A DNA stretch of 64,000 nt from Fusibacter paucivorans (GTDB lineage: Bacteria; Bacillota; Clostridia; Peptostreptococcales; Acidaminobacteraceae). The stretch spans positions 62,001 to 126,000 of the forward strand of contig NZ_JAHBCL010000008.1 of NCBI RefSeq assembly GCF_018390735.1. The letters run 5' to 3'. The notes below the pieces were generated by a model. That model was not told where the DNA came from, did no database searches, and worked only from the letters and a program-made list of their open reading frames with translations. Positions 26,553-34,975 of the stretch are shown here, piece by piece. The position numbers were made by a program, and so were the translations under genes. Position 1 is the first letter of the stretch. Every line of letters begins with the position of its first letter.

Positions 26553-27269
26553 ATGGAAATGATGAATGATATTGTATTGATTTCTCCGTTTGACGGGTTA
26601 AATGCAATGGCGAAAAAGTTAATCGAAACTGTACCCTATCAAGACGTTGAAGTCGTTGGCGGCGATTTGATGCAAGGTGTTCACGAGGCGCGAAAAGCTG
26701 TGTCACGAGGCGCGGAAGTGATTATTTCAAGGGGTGGCACATACTCAAAAATTCTTGAAATTGTGAATATTCCCGTTGTCGAAATAAAACTTACGGCTTT
26801 TGATGTATTTAACAGCTTTAAAGAAATAAGACATATTTCAGCCCCTATAGCCATCGTCGGTTATGAAAATGTCATTCAGGGATATGATATTATTGAAGAC
26901 TTACTGACGGTGCAAAATATTGTTAAGCTAACCCTTGATGACACCGAATCGGTTGATTCGCAGATTAAAAAGCTAATGGCGCAAGGGATTGAAGTCTTTG
27001 TTGGTGATACAATTGTCAATTCGGTTGCTAAGAAGTATGGCTGTAAAAGCTATATGATCGAATCGGGCGAAACGGCTATTGCCAATGCCATTGACGAAGC
27101 GATACGCATTTTAAATGCTATAAAATCCGATCGAGAGCGCATGAAGCGCTATATGGCTGTTATTGATAATACCAGTATTGTAATAAACCTCACAAGTGAA
27201 ATAACCGCGGCCCACTCCCTAAGGCTGCGGTTGTTTCTTTTTTGTCAGTGTATTTATTTCGCTTCTTGA
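26553..27269 (+). CDS. Orphan PrpR_N-type sensor domain, truncated sigma-54 regulator
   Basis: A 238-residue protein. Residues 1-190 match the PrpR_N sensor domain (GGDLMQGVHEARKAVSRGAEVIISRGGTYSKIL-type pattern) seen complete in the gene at 36161. The linker ERMKRYMAVIDN is where a PAS domain should start, but the frame runs on through a terminator hairpin and stops; PAS, AAA+ and DNA-binding parts are absent. A double stop TAATAA lies one frame away at about 27179, just before the hairpin. ATG 26553 has AAAGGA ahead. It may be a decayed activator or a ligand-binding partner for the activator at 28991. Confidence 0.7.
   Translation: MEMMNDIVLISPFDGLNAMAKKLIETVPYQDVEVVGGDLMQGVHEARKAVSRGAEVIISRGGTYSKILEIVNIPVVEIKLTAFDVFNSFKEIRHISAPIAIVGYENVIQGYDIIEDLLTVQNIVKLTLDDTESVDSQIKKLMAQGIEVFVGDTIVNSVAKKYGCKSYMIESGETAIANAIDEAIRILNAIKSDRERMKRYMAVIDNTSIVINLTSEITAAHSLRLRLFLFCQCIYFAS
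27203..27243. terminator. Terminator between convergent genes, inside the PrpR_N frame
   Basis: AACCGCGGCC pairs with GGCTGCGGTT (one G-T wobble), followed by a T-rich tail. It lies before the stop codon of the plus-strand frame. Confidence 0.75.
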
Positions 27270-28762
27270 GGCGCACGACGGTAATGCGTCAATTGTTCAA
27301 AGGCATAGGCGATAGCGATGAGTTCAGCTTCATCATAAGGCCTGCCTAAAAATTCAACGCCGATTGGAACGCCAATTGGTGCTTCTAAAGAAGGTGAAGA
27401 AAAACCTGCGGGGACAGTGACGGCAGGAAATCCGGAAATAGCACTCAAAACACCATTGCGATCCAGTTGACGTTCACCGACTTTACAGACGAGCCTTTGC
27501 TGATGGGGATAGACGAGTGCATCCAGTTTTAGCCGATCAAAAAGAGCCGTGAGCGATAAACGCAGCGCCTCTGATGTTGCTTTTCGTCGTGCAAAAGCTG
27601 CGGAATGCTGGTCGTAGCGAAGCGCTTCTTTAAGATGTGACTCTATATTGGGATGATATAGTTTCTTCTCAATAATTTCCGATAAGCTTTGAACGGTAGT
27701 GGCATCGCAATGTGCCTTTAAAAATGAATTGAGATCATCTTTGAATGCATAGAGATGAAGACTTACATTTTCAACAAGCCAATGAGCGTCAAACGGCATG
27801 GTGATTTCATTGTTCGTCGAAAGCTCATTTGAATGCACATCAACGGTTGATGCTGCCGACAATGAAGTGACGTCAATGCAAGTAACGCCGTTTATTTTTA
27901 GTAGTTCTAAGACAGATGCCATTTGAGCGTTGACGGCATCATGAATGGGTGCAGTCCCCCAAAAAGGTGTTAGAATGCCTATGCGTTTCCCGCTGAGACT
28001 AGCATGATGGATGGCGTTTTGGTAGACGGAAACACGCGACTGCATTCCACGAAAATCATCGGCGTTTCCGGCGATAATTGCCAATGTAACGGCGGCATCT
28101 GTGACTGTCCTGCAAATGGGACCGGCTGTATCCTGACAGCGTGCATAAGGAACAATACCTGCGTCATTGATAAGGCCGTGCGTTGGTCGAATGCCTACCA
28201 GCGCATTTGCGGAGGCGGGAGATCGGACAGAATTTACAGTATCCGTGCCAATGCCTAAGACGGCAAAATTAGAGGCAATCGCGGCGCCTGTTCCACCAGA
28301 TGAACCGCCCGGTGTTCGGGAAAAGTCATAGGGATTATATGTTTGGCCTTTGATTGAACTGATGGTTTCACCCCATATTGCGAATTCGTGAAGATTGGTC
28401 TTGCCGAGTATAATGGCACCGGCACGCCGCAGTGCACGAATCAGTGGCGCATCTTCAGCAGGACGATAATTCTGAAGTGCGATAGAGCCGGCAGTTGTTG
28501 GCATACCGGCGGTTTCAATATTATCCTTAACGAGGACGGGAATGCCCATTAAAGGCGCTGTGATACCATTTTGACGTATTTTGGCATCACAGGCATCTGC
28601 TTCGGCAAGCGCCTGAGGGTTGATGGTGATGATGCTGTTAATAATGGCGTCATATTTGTCAATGCGATTAAGATACCACTGGATCAATGTACGGCAAGTG
28701 CAGAGACCGTCTTGGTAAGCGTTATGTATACGATCAATGGTTGCTTCTTCAAAAGAATGCAT
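27254..28762 (-). CDS. Amidase signature family protein
   Basis: A 502-residue amidase that hydrolyses a carboxamide. The Ser-cisSer-Lys triad can be read as K79 in VLVKDNIETAG, S154 in GGSSGGTGAAIA, and S178 in GTDTVNSVRSPAS. Position 176-177 is V-N where GatA-like enzymes have G-G. Length is normal for stand-alone amidases and no GatBC is near, so a tRNA role is unlikely. AAAGGAGG precedes the ATG. It lies between the orphan sensor gene and a sigma-54 activator. Confidence 0.88.
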   Translation of the reverse strand: MHSFEEATIDRIHNAYQDGLCTCRTLIQWYLNRIDKYDAIINSIITINPQALAEADACDAKIRQNGITAPLMGIPVLVKDNIETAGMPTTAGSIALQNYRPAEDAPLIRALRRAGAIILGKTNLHEFAIWGETISSIKGQTYNPYDFSRTPGGSSGGTGAAIASNFAVLGIGTDTVNSVRSPASANALVGIRPTHGLINDAGIVPYARCQDTAGPICRTVTDAAVTLAIIAGNADDFRGMQSRVSVYQNAIHHASLSGKRIGILTPFWGTAPIHDAVNAQMASVLELLKINGVTCIDVTSLSAASTVDVHSNELSTNNEITMPFDAHWLVENVSLHLYAFKDDLNSFLKAHCDATTVQSLSEIIEKKLYHPNIESHLKEALRYDQHSAAFARRKATSEALRLSLTALFDRLKLDALVYPHQQRLVCKVGERQLDRNGVLSAISGFPAVTVPAGFSSPSLEAPIGVPIGVEFLGRPYDEAELIAIAYAFEQLTHYRRAPQEAK

Positions 28763-28990
28763 TGATTACCTCCTTTCATATTTTTATCTTATAGGATCAA
28801 TACCGACAATGCAATGACTGTCTTTTCAAGGGCCAACATGGTATAATGACAAAAATGACCACGCTTTGAATAATATGCGAACACAGCTATAATCATACTG
28901 GATGAGGACATTGAGCTTCGATGAGGCATACCAATGTATCTCAGATGATGCGTGATGTGGATGAAATAATCATGAAAGCGAGGCACGCGT

Positions 28991-30436
28991 ATGATGTACA
29001 GTGTGCGGCCACTGATAGAAAAGTATATCAATATTGAACCGGAAGCATACCTCGATATCGTTATTGAGCATTCTTATGATGGCATTTTTATTACCGATGG
29101 TGATGCCAATACGTTGACGATCAACGAAGCTTATGAGCGTATCACTGGTCTTTCCAGAAGTGAGATGCTAAATAGGAATATGCGCGATCTCGTTGCAGAA
29201 GGGTATATTTCTGAATCGGGGTCACTCAAAGCTATTGAAGCAAAACAAACCATATCGCTGAGCCAAACTTTTCGTACTGGCAAGAAGGCGCTGATTACCA
29301 GTAAGCCCGTTATGAATGAAACGGGTGATGTTATCGTCGTCATAACAAATGTCAGGGATATTACCGAATTGACAGAGGTCAAAGATCGCCTAGAAATGCA
29401 GGAACGATTGGCAGAAAAGTATTTGGCAGAAGCTGATGCACTTAAAAAGCAGCTGCTGGATACCTCTGATCTGATCGTCGAAGACAAAAAGATGATTGAT
29501 GTGCTCTATACGGCGCAAAAAGTGGCCATGACGGATTTTACGGTGATGATTACCGGCGAAAGCGGTGTTGGCAAGGAAGTGTTGGCAAAGTTTCTGCATA
29601 ACAACAGCCATCGAAGTGACGGTAATTTTATTAAAGTCAATTGTGGCGCCATTCCAGAAAACCTCATTGAATCAGAACTCTTCGGCTATGAAGGCGGCGC
29701 TTTTACAGGTGCCAGCACTGGCGGCAAACCAGGTCTTTTTGAAATTGCACACGGCGGGACGATTTTTTTGGATGAAATTGGCGAACTGCCTTATAATATG
29801 CAGGTTAAACTGCTAAGAGTGCTCCAAGAAGGCGAATTCACGAGAGTCGGCGGTGTTCTCCCTAAAAAGACGGATATACGCGTTGTGGCTGCAACGCATC
29901 GCAATCTTGAACAAATGGTGCAGTCGCATGTATTTCGAGAGGATTTGTATTATCGCCTCAATGTTATTCCGATTCTCGTACCGCCGCTTAGGGAACGACC
30001 AGAGGATATTCTGGCGCTGATCCGCTATTTTCTTGAAGCGATCAATACGAAGTATCACTGGCAGAAACGGTTTGGACGTGATGCATTGGATGCGATGCAT
30101 GACTATTACTGGCCGGGGAATATTAGAGAATTAAAGAATGTCGTGGAACGCGTCGTTGCCATGAGTCGGGATGATGTGATTGCCTGTGATGATTTGCCCA
30201 ATAAAATTGTCACGGCTAATCGCGAAAATGTCATGCGTTATTTAACCGATATCGTACCATTGGAAGAAGCCGTCATCGGCGTTGAAGAAGCATTGCTGTC
30301 GAAGGCGTTTGAAAAGTACGGCAATGTGAGAGGTGCTGCAAAAGCGCTGGGGATTGATGCGTCAACATTTGTTCGCAAACGTCAGCGCATTCAAAAATAT
30401 CGGGCGACATCCGAAGGGGAGAAGGCCAGTCGTTAA
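28991..30436 (+). CDS. Sigma-54-dependent activator with PAS domain, next to abfD
   Basis: A 481-residue enhancer-binding protein. PAS at about 20-130 (IVIEHSYDGIFITDGDANTL, NVRDITELTEVKDRL), coiled linker to 165, AAA+ to about 400 with Walker A GESGVGKE, GAFTGA and Walker B IFLDEIGE, and a Fis-type helix-turn-helix in GNVRGAAKALGIDASTFVRKRQRI. The start at 28991 has GCGAGG upstream. A perfect sigma-54 promoter and a dyad stand between it and abfD, so control of 4-hydroxybutyryl-CoA dehydration is likely. The PAS ligand is unknown. Confidence 0.92.
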   Translation: MMYSVRPLIEKYINIEPEAYLDIVIEHSYDGIFITDGDANTLTINEAYERITGLSRSEMLNRNMRDLVAEGYISESGSLKAIEAKQTISLSQTFRTGKKALITSKPVMNETGDVIVVITNVRDITELTEVKDRLEMQERLAEKYLAEADALKKQLLDTSDLIVEDKKMIDVLYTAQKVAMTDFTVMITGESGVGKEVLAKFLHNNSHRSDGNFIKVNCGAIPENLIESELFGYEGGAFTGASTGGKPGLFEIAHGGTIFLDEIGELPYNMQVKLLRVLQEGEFTRVGGVLPKKTDIRVVAATHRNLEQMVQSHVFREDLYYRLNVIPILVPPLRERPEDILALIRYFLEAINTKYHWQKRFGRDALDAMHDYYWPGNIRELKNVVERVVAMSRDDVIACDDLPNKIVTANRENVMRYLTDIVPLEEAVIGVEEALLSKAFEKYGNVRGAAKALGIDASTFVRKRQRIQKYRATSEGEKASR

Positions 30437-30540
30437 GATGACTAACAAACGCTTGGTGCAATAATGCACCGATGTTTCGTGTTTGCAACAATACTTGAGT
30501 TGACTTGTTTTAAAGGAAAAAGTTCATATGGATAAATTGA

Positions 30541-30580
30541 AAATCAAATTTTGTTGCATAAGTGCAATCGAATTTGATTT
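30541..30580. promoter_or_regulatory. 40-base dyad: enhancer for abfD or terminator of the activator gene
   Basis: AAATCAAATT pairs with AATTTGATTT as outer arms, and TTGCA-TAAG-TGCAA forms the centre; 16 of 20 positions are symmetric. The centre is 85 bases upstream of the -24 element, ideal for an enhancer. A T-rich tail follows, so a terminator role is also possible. Confidence 0.55.
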
Positions 30581-30644
30581 TTTATATTTTTGAAGAAACG
30601 CTTAAAAGGAACTTATTTGAAGGGCTAATAGTGTTTGATAGTTT

Positions 30645-30660
30645 TGGCACGTGAATTGCA
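30645..30660 (+). promoter_or_regulatory. Sigma-54 promoter of abfD
   Basis: TTGGCAC-GTGAA-TTGCA is a full match to the -24/-12 consensus with five-base gap, about 63 bases ahead of ATG 30723. Confidence 0.88.
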
Positions 30661-30722
30661 TTAAAATTAAGCAGACAGAAGAAAGATTCAAATGTTTTCA
30701 GGATAAGTATAAGGAGGCCGTT

Positions 30723-32177
30723 ATGGCAATTAAAACAAAGGAAGATTACATTGAAAGCTTAAGAAAGCTCAACACGAAGGTTTATATGTTTGGCGAGCTG
30801 GTTGAGAATCCAGTTGACCATCCGATTATCAGACCGTCGATCAACTCGGTGGCTATGACTTATGAGCTGGCAAATAACCCGGAATACGAGGATTTAATGA
30901 CCGTAACGTCGCACTTGACGGGTGAAAAAATCAATCGTTTTTGCCATATTCACCAGAGTACCGAAGACCTTGTTAAAAAAGTGAAGATGCAGCGCCTCTT
31001 AGGACAGAAGACCGGTGCTTGTTTTCAAAGATGTGTTGGCATGGATGCGTTTAATGCCATCTACAGTACAACTTTTGAAGTCGATGAAAAATATGGTACA
31101 AAGTATCATGAACAGTTTAAAGCCTATATGAAAATGGTACAGGAGAACGATTGGACGGTTGATGGTGCGATGACAGATCCTAAAGGTGATCGGAGTTTAT
31201 CGCCGAGCAAACAGGAAGATCCCGATTTGTTTATGCATGTTGTGGAGAGACGTCCTGATGGGATCGTCGTACGCGGTGCAAAAGCACATCAGACTGGATG
31301 CATCAACTCGCATGAGCATTTGATTATGCCGACGATTGCCATGGGGCCGGAAGACAAAGACTATGCGATTTCTTTTGCCGTTCCGACTGATACGGAAGGC
31401 GTTTTCATGATTTACGGCAGACAGTCATGCGATACGCGAAAACTCGAAGAAAATGCTTCACTGGATCTCGGGAACAGTGAGTTTGGGGGTCAGGAAGCAC
31501 TCGTGGTATTCAACGATGTATTTGTACCAAATGATCGTATATTCTTAAATGGTGAGACCGATTTTGCTGGAATGCTGGTTGAAAGGTTTGCCGGTTATCA
31601 CAGACAGAGTTACGGCGGCTGCAAGGTCGGGGTGGGCGATGTGCTCATTGGCGCGGCAGCTGTTGCGGCAGAATTTAATGGCGTACCAAAAGCTTCACAT
31701 ATTAAAGATAAACTTATTGAAATGATCCATCTAAATGAAACCCTTTACTGCAGCGGCATTGCCTGTTCATCAGAGGGGTATCCAACGGCATCGGGGAATT
31801 ACCAGATTGACTTGCTGCTGGCAAATGTCTGTAAACAGAATGTTACGCGTTTTCCATATGAGATTACACGCCTTGCGGAAGATATTGCCGGGGGGCTTAT
31901 GGTGACCATGCCATCTGAAAAAGATTTCAATGCGCCGGAGATCGGAGACATCTGTAAAAAATACTTTAAAGGCGTTGCCAGTGTTCCGACGATGGACCGT
32001 ATGAAAATACTGAGACTGGTTGAAAATTTAACACTTGGTACAGCAGCGGTGGGATATCGTACAGAATCGCTCCACGGTGCGGGATCACCTCAAGCACAGC
32101 GTGTGATGATTTGGCGACAAGGCAATATCGAGCATAAAAAAGCATTGGCTAAAAAAATTGCGAAAGTTGAATCGTAA
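30723..32177 (+). CDS. abfD: 4-hydroxybutyryl-CoA dehydratase / vinylacetyl-CoA isomerase
   Basis: A 484-residue FAD and [4Fe-4S] enzyme that dehydrates 4-hydroxybutyryl-CoA to crotonyl-CoA by a ketyl radical mechanism. The cluster ligands C100, C104, H293 and C300 align with C99, C103, H292 and C299 of the characterised clostridial enzyme (one residue offset). Long family stretches are recognisable (KVKMQRLLGQKTGACFQRC, GAKAHQTGCINSHEHLIMPT, SYGGCKVGVGDV). ATG 30723 has AAGGAGG upstream. The enzyme is oxygen-sensitive, which supports an anaerobic host. It is a single gene under sigma-54 control. Confidence 0.95.
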   Translation: MAIKTKEDYIESLRKLNTKVYMFGELVENPVDHPIIRPSINSVAMTYELANNPEYEDLMTVTSHLTGEKINRFCHIHQSTEDLVKKVKMQRLLGQKTGACFQRCVGMDAFNAIYSTTFEVDEKYGTKYHEQFKAYMKMVQENDWTVDGAMTDPKGDRSLSPSKQEDPDLFMHVVERRPDGIVVRGAKAHQTGCINSHEHLIMPTIAMGPEDKDYAISFAVPTDTEGVFMIYGRQSCDTRKLEENASLDLGNSEFGGQEALVVFNDVFVPNDRIFLNGETDFAGMLVERFAGYHRQSYGGCKVGVGDVLIGAAAVAAEFNGVPKASHIKDKLIEMIHLNETLYCSGIACSSEGYPTASGNYQIDLLLANVCKQNVTRFPYEITRLAEDIAGGLMVTMPSEKDFNAPEIGDICKKYFKGVASVPTMDRMKILRLVENLTLGTAAVGYRTESLHGAGSPQAQRVMIWRQGNIEHKKALAKKIAKVES

Positions 32178-32193
32178 ACGACAATATTTTCAC

Positions 32194-32214
32194 TTGTAAA
32201 ACTATGTTTTACAA
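32194..32214. promoter_or_regulatory. Perfect inverted repeat after abfD
   Basis: TTGTAAAAC-TAT-GTTTTACAA, nine-base arms, 17 bases after the abfD stop. It lacks a strong T run, so it could be an operator rather than a terminator. Confidence 0.5.
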
Positions 32215-32255
32215 TGATTTTACAAAAGGTTGCAGCGCCGTGCGATGTGCTAAAA

Positions 32256-32285
32256 TTGACATAAGTATACAAATCATGGTATAAT
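32256..32285 (+). promoter_or_regulatory. Near-consensus sigma-70 promoter upstream of opuA
   Basis: TTGACA at 32256-32261 and TATAAT at 32280-32285, 18-base spacer. Transcription would start near 32292 and meet two terminators before opuA. Confidence 0.75.
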
Positions 32286-32291
32286 GTCCCA

Positions 32292-32579
32292 TACAATTAA
32301 ATGTTGAAGTAAGGAATATGAGTAGTTTTGTCGTCGAGCAGGGATATGTTCTCGTGAATAGATCAATGTGAGGCGACATTGAGCGTCAAGTGCCTTTAAC
32401 CACACAACAGGTGTATTATTGACGAAAGTATGACTGAAAAAACAAGGTTTTAGAACTGGGGTCTGCACAGGCTCAAATGGGAATGTGCTATACTATCATA
32501 TGGTGGTATAATGTGAGTCATTTACGGCGAAGCTTAGACACTCTAACTCTATTGAAAAATAGGGTTGGGGTGTCTTTTT
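32292..32579 (+). ncRNA. Candidate untranslated transcript or attenuator leader
   Basis: Bounded by the consensus promoter at 32256-32285 and the strong hairpin-plus-T terminator ending at 32579, a transcript of about 290 nt is predicted. No convincing protein frame lies inside. It could be a small RNA or a prematurely terminated leader of the glycine betaine transporter operon. No family is recognised. Confidence 0.4.
32536..32579 (+). terminator. 18-bp hairpin with GAAA loop and T run
   Basis: The arms 32536-32553 and 32558-32575 pair over 18 bp with three G-T wobbles and no mismatch, capped by GAAA, then TTTTT. The wobbles pair only in plus-strand RNA, so it acts on rightward transcripts. 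Confidence 0.88.
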
Positions 32580-32714
32580 ATTTAAATTAAAGACTTGAAT
32601 GTCAAGTGCCTTTACGGATGGTCCAACCGTGAAAATATGAATGAGAAAATCTTATTAAAAATTGACCTCAGTGTACGGTATATCTTAAAACGAAAAAAAC
32701 GCTAAGCTGACTGT

Positions 32715-32747
32715 GATTCACGTCGAATGGGCGACGCGAATCTTTTT
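32715..32747 (+). terminator. Terminator or attenuator just upstream of opuA
   Basis: GATTC-A-CGTCG pairs with CGACG-C-GAATC, loop of six, then TTTTT, 73 bases ahead of ATG 32821. Confidence 0.75.
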
Positions 32748-32820
32748 GCATGTCAAGAATTGTTATTTGTCCCCATATAAAAAATACAGTAAAAAATAAT
32801 AGAAAATAAAGGAGGTATTT

Positions 32821-34017
32821 ATGGCGAAAGTCACAGTAAAGTCGCTTTATAAAATTTATGGACCAAGACCTCAAAAGGCACTTCCGCTCGTAAAACAGGG
32901 TATATCAAAAGATGAACTTCTGAAAAAGACGGGAAATGGTATTGGCATAAACGACGCTAGTTTTGATGTACAAGAAGGTGAGATCTTTGTCGTCATGGGA
33001 TTATCAGGCAGTGGTAAATCGACGCTGATCAGGTGTCTTAATCGATTAATCGAACCGACTGCCGGTGAAATTCACATTGATGGTCAAAATATTGTTGGAT
33101 GTTCCGACGATGTTTTGCTGCAAGTCAGACGCAAGAAAGTGGCAATGGTGTTTCAGCATTTTGCGCTCTTTCCACATCGAACAGTAGCAGAGAATGTCGC
33201 TTATGGACTTGAAGTTCAAAAAGTGCCGCCAGAAGAAAGAATTAAAAAAGCATATGAGGCACTTGAAATGGTGGGACTGAGCGGCTACGAAGAATCTTTT
33301 CCAAGTGAACTCAGCGGCGGTATGCAACAGCGTGTAGGTCTTGCAAGAGCTTTGGCGACAGAAGCGGATATCTTATTGATGGATGAAGCATTTAGTGCGT
33401 TGGACCCGCTTATCCGGACAGAAATGCAGGATGAACTCATTGCACTTCAAGAACGAATGAAAAAGACAATCATTTTTATTACCCATGATTTAGATGAGGC
33501 GCTTAAAATCGGTGATCGCATTGCAATTATGAAAGAAGGCGTCGTCGTCCAAATCGGAACGCCGGAAGAAATTCTAGATCATCCAGCAGATGATTATGTT
33601 CGAGCATTTATCAAAGATGTCAATCGTGCAAAAGTGCTGACTGCCTCTGCCGTCATGAAAAAACCCGATGGTGTCGTTACGCTCAAAGACGGTATTCGCG
33701 TCGCCATGCGGAAAATGGAAGAAGTGGGGATATCCAGTATCTTTGTCGTTGACAAGGCCCGAATTTTGCAGGGGATTGTTACCATTGATGATGCTATTGA
33801 TGCACTGAAGCGCGGCGAGACATCATTGCAGGCTATTATAAATAATGATATTGAAACCACAGATGGCGATACGCCGCTGCTTGATCTCATGCCGATAGCG
33901 ATCAAAACGAAATACCCGATTGCAGTCATTAACGATTCGAATAAACTCTTGGGCATTATTGTCAGGGTATCAGTACTCGCTGGTATTTTAGGAGAGGAGG
34001 CTGAAAGTAATGATTAG
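32821..34017 (+). CDS. Glycine betaine/proline ABC importer ATPase with CBS domains
   Basis: A 398-residue OpuAA/ProV-type ATPase. Walker A GLSGSGKST at about 60-68, signature LSGGMQQRVGLARAL, Walker B ILLMDEAFSALD and switch histidine in FITHDLDEA. Residues about 275-395 hold tandem CBS domains, which in OpuA sense ionic strength or nucleotides. AAAGGAGG precedes the ATG. It overlaps the permease gene by eight bases. In this catabolic setting the betaine could serve as osmolyte or as methylamine precursor; the sequence does not decide. Confidence 0.93.
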   Translation: MAKVTVKSLYKIYGPRPQKALPLVKQGISKDELLKKTGNGIGINDASFDVQEGEIFVVMGLSGSGKSTLIRCLNRLIEPTAGEIHIDGQNIVGCSDDVLLQVRRKKVAMVFQHFALFPHRTVAENVAYGLEVQKVPPEERIKKAYEALEMVGLSGYEESFPSELSGGMQQRVGLARALATEADILLMDEAFSALDPLIRTEMQDELIALQERMKKTIIFITHDLDEALKIGDRIAIMKEGVVVQIGTPEEILDHPADDYVRAFIKDVNRAKVLTASAVMKKPDGVVTLKDGIRVAMRKMEEVGISSIFVVDKARILQGIVTIDDAIDALKRGETSLQAIINNDIETTDGDTPLLDLMPIAIKTKYPIAVINDSNKLLGIIVRVSVLAGILGEEAESND

Positions 34018-34849
34018 ACTGCCATTAGGTGAATATTTTGAAGCATTTATTGATTTGTTAAAAGATAATTTTGATCCATTCTTTAAGGGCATGAAAAAAG
34101 GTGTGCTCTCAATTATTGATCACATTGAGGATTTCTTGCATTTTATACCGTGGTGGCTGTTGATTATTCTGGTAGCTATATTGGCATGGCGATTATCAGG
34201 TAAGAAACTAGGCATTCTGTCTGCAATTGGACTTTACATTATCTACTCGATCGATCTCTGGTCTGAAATGATTGATACGCTGTCACTGGTGTTTAGTGCG
34301 ACGTTTTTGGCGCTGGTCATCGGCATCCCACTTGGTATTTGGATGGCGAAAAAGGATATGGTCGAGCGCATTGTTAAGCCAATCCTCGATTTCATGCAGA
34401 CGATGCCTGCGTTTGTCTATTTGATTCCCTCCGTTATATTCTTTGGACTCGGGAAGATGCCAGGCGCTATTGCGACGATTATTTTTGCAATGCCGCCGGT
34501 GGTGCGCTTGACCAATTTAGGAATCCGCCAAGTACCGGAAGATGTTGTGGAAGCGGCAACCTCGTTTGGTTCCACTTCAGGTCAGATGCTTTTAAAAGTA
34601 CAGATACCACTAGCGATGCCGACGATACTTGCTGGTGTCAATCAAACCATAATGCTCTCACTTTCAATGGTCGTTATATCGGCTATGATTGGTGCCAGAG
34701 GGCTTGGTGAAGTCGTCTTAAGCGGTGTCACGCAAATGCAGATCGGCGATGGTTTTGAAGGCGGGATTGCCGTTGTTATACTCGCCATCGTACTTGACCG
34801 TATTACACAAGCTGTTGGAACGCGAACGAACGCTAAAAAAACGTCATAA
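34010..34849 (+). CDS. Glycine betaine/proline ABC importer permease
   Basis: A 279-residue OpuAB/ProW-type inner-membrane permease with about six TM segments (first near 44-62). The EAA loop is VVEAATSFGSTSGQMLLKVQIPLAMPTI at about 179-206, which contacts the ATPase. It starts inside the ATPase gene, with GGAGG upstream. No fused substrate-binding domain; a separate lipoprotein follows 126 bases downstream. Confidence 0.92.
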   Translation: MIRLPLGEYFEAFIDLLKDNFDPFFKGMKKGVLSIIDHIEDFLHFIPWWLLIILVAILAWRLSGKKLGILSAIGLYIIYSIDLWSEMIDTLSLVFSATFLALVIGIPLGIWMAKKDMVERIVKPILDFMQTMPAFVYLIPSVIFFGLGKMPGAIATIIFAMPPVVRLTNLGIRQVPEDVVEAATSFGSTSGQMLLKVQIPLAMPTILAGVNQTIMLSLSMVVISAMIGARGLGEVVLSGVTQMQIGDGFEGGIAVVILAIVLDRITQAVGTRTNAKKTS

Positions 34850-34975
34850 GAAAGTGCTGGAACATGTAAAGTGTACTGCAAAGCCAGTTGACATGAGCGT
34901 TCAGCAACAAGCTTCATAAAATTATCGGTAAATCACTTACCATAGATCAACCAACGTATTTAATAAGGAGGTAAC

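Larger units (their letters stand above)
32178..32820 (+). other. Long intergenic region with promoter, hairpins and repeats
   Basis: In order: a dyad TTGTAAAAC-TAT-GTTTTACAA (32194-32214), a near-consensus promoter (32256-32285), an 18-bp hairpin terminator (32536-32579), a second terminator hairpin (32715-32747), then the opuA ribosome site. A 14-base direct repeat GTCAAGTGCCTTTA occurs at 32385-32398 and 32601-32614, each preceded by TTGA-N3. A 17-codon frame at 32318-32371 has only a poorly spaced AAGGA. I recognise no known riboswitch. Confidence 0.6.

Noticed and set aside
27254-28762. Amidase as GatA of the tRNA amidotransferase
   Set aside because: No gatB or gatC nearby, and the serine motif differs from GatA.
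32318-32371. 17-codon leader peptide in the opuA leader
   Set aside because: AAGGA is only two bases from the ATG, and no codon bias or regulatory codon run is visible.
32292-32579. Identification of the predicted transcript as 6S RNA, tmRNA, SRP RNA or a known riboswitch
   Set aside because: None of the conserved sequences of these RNAs could be found; only promoter and terminator support it.
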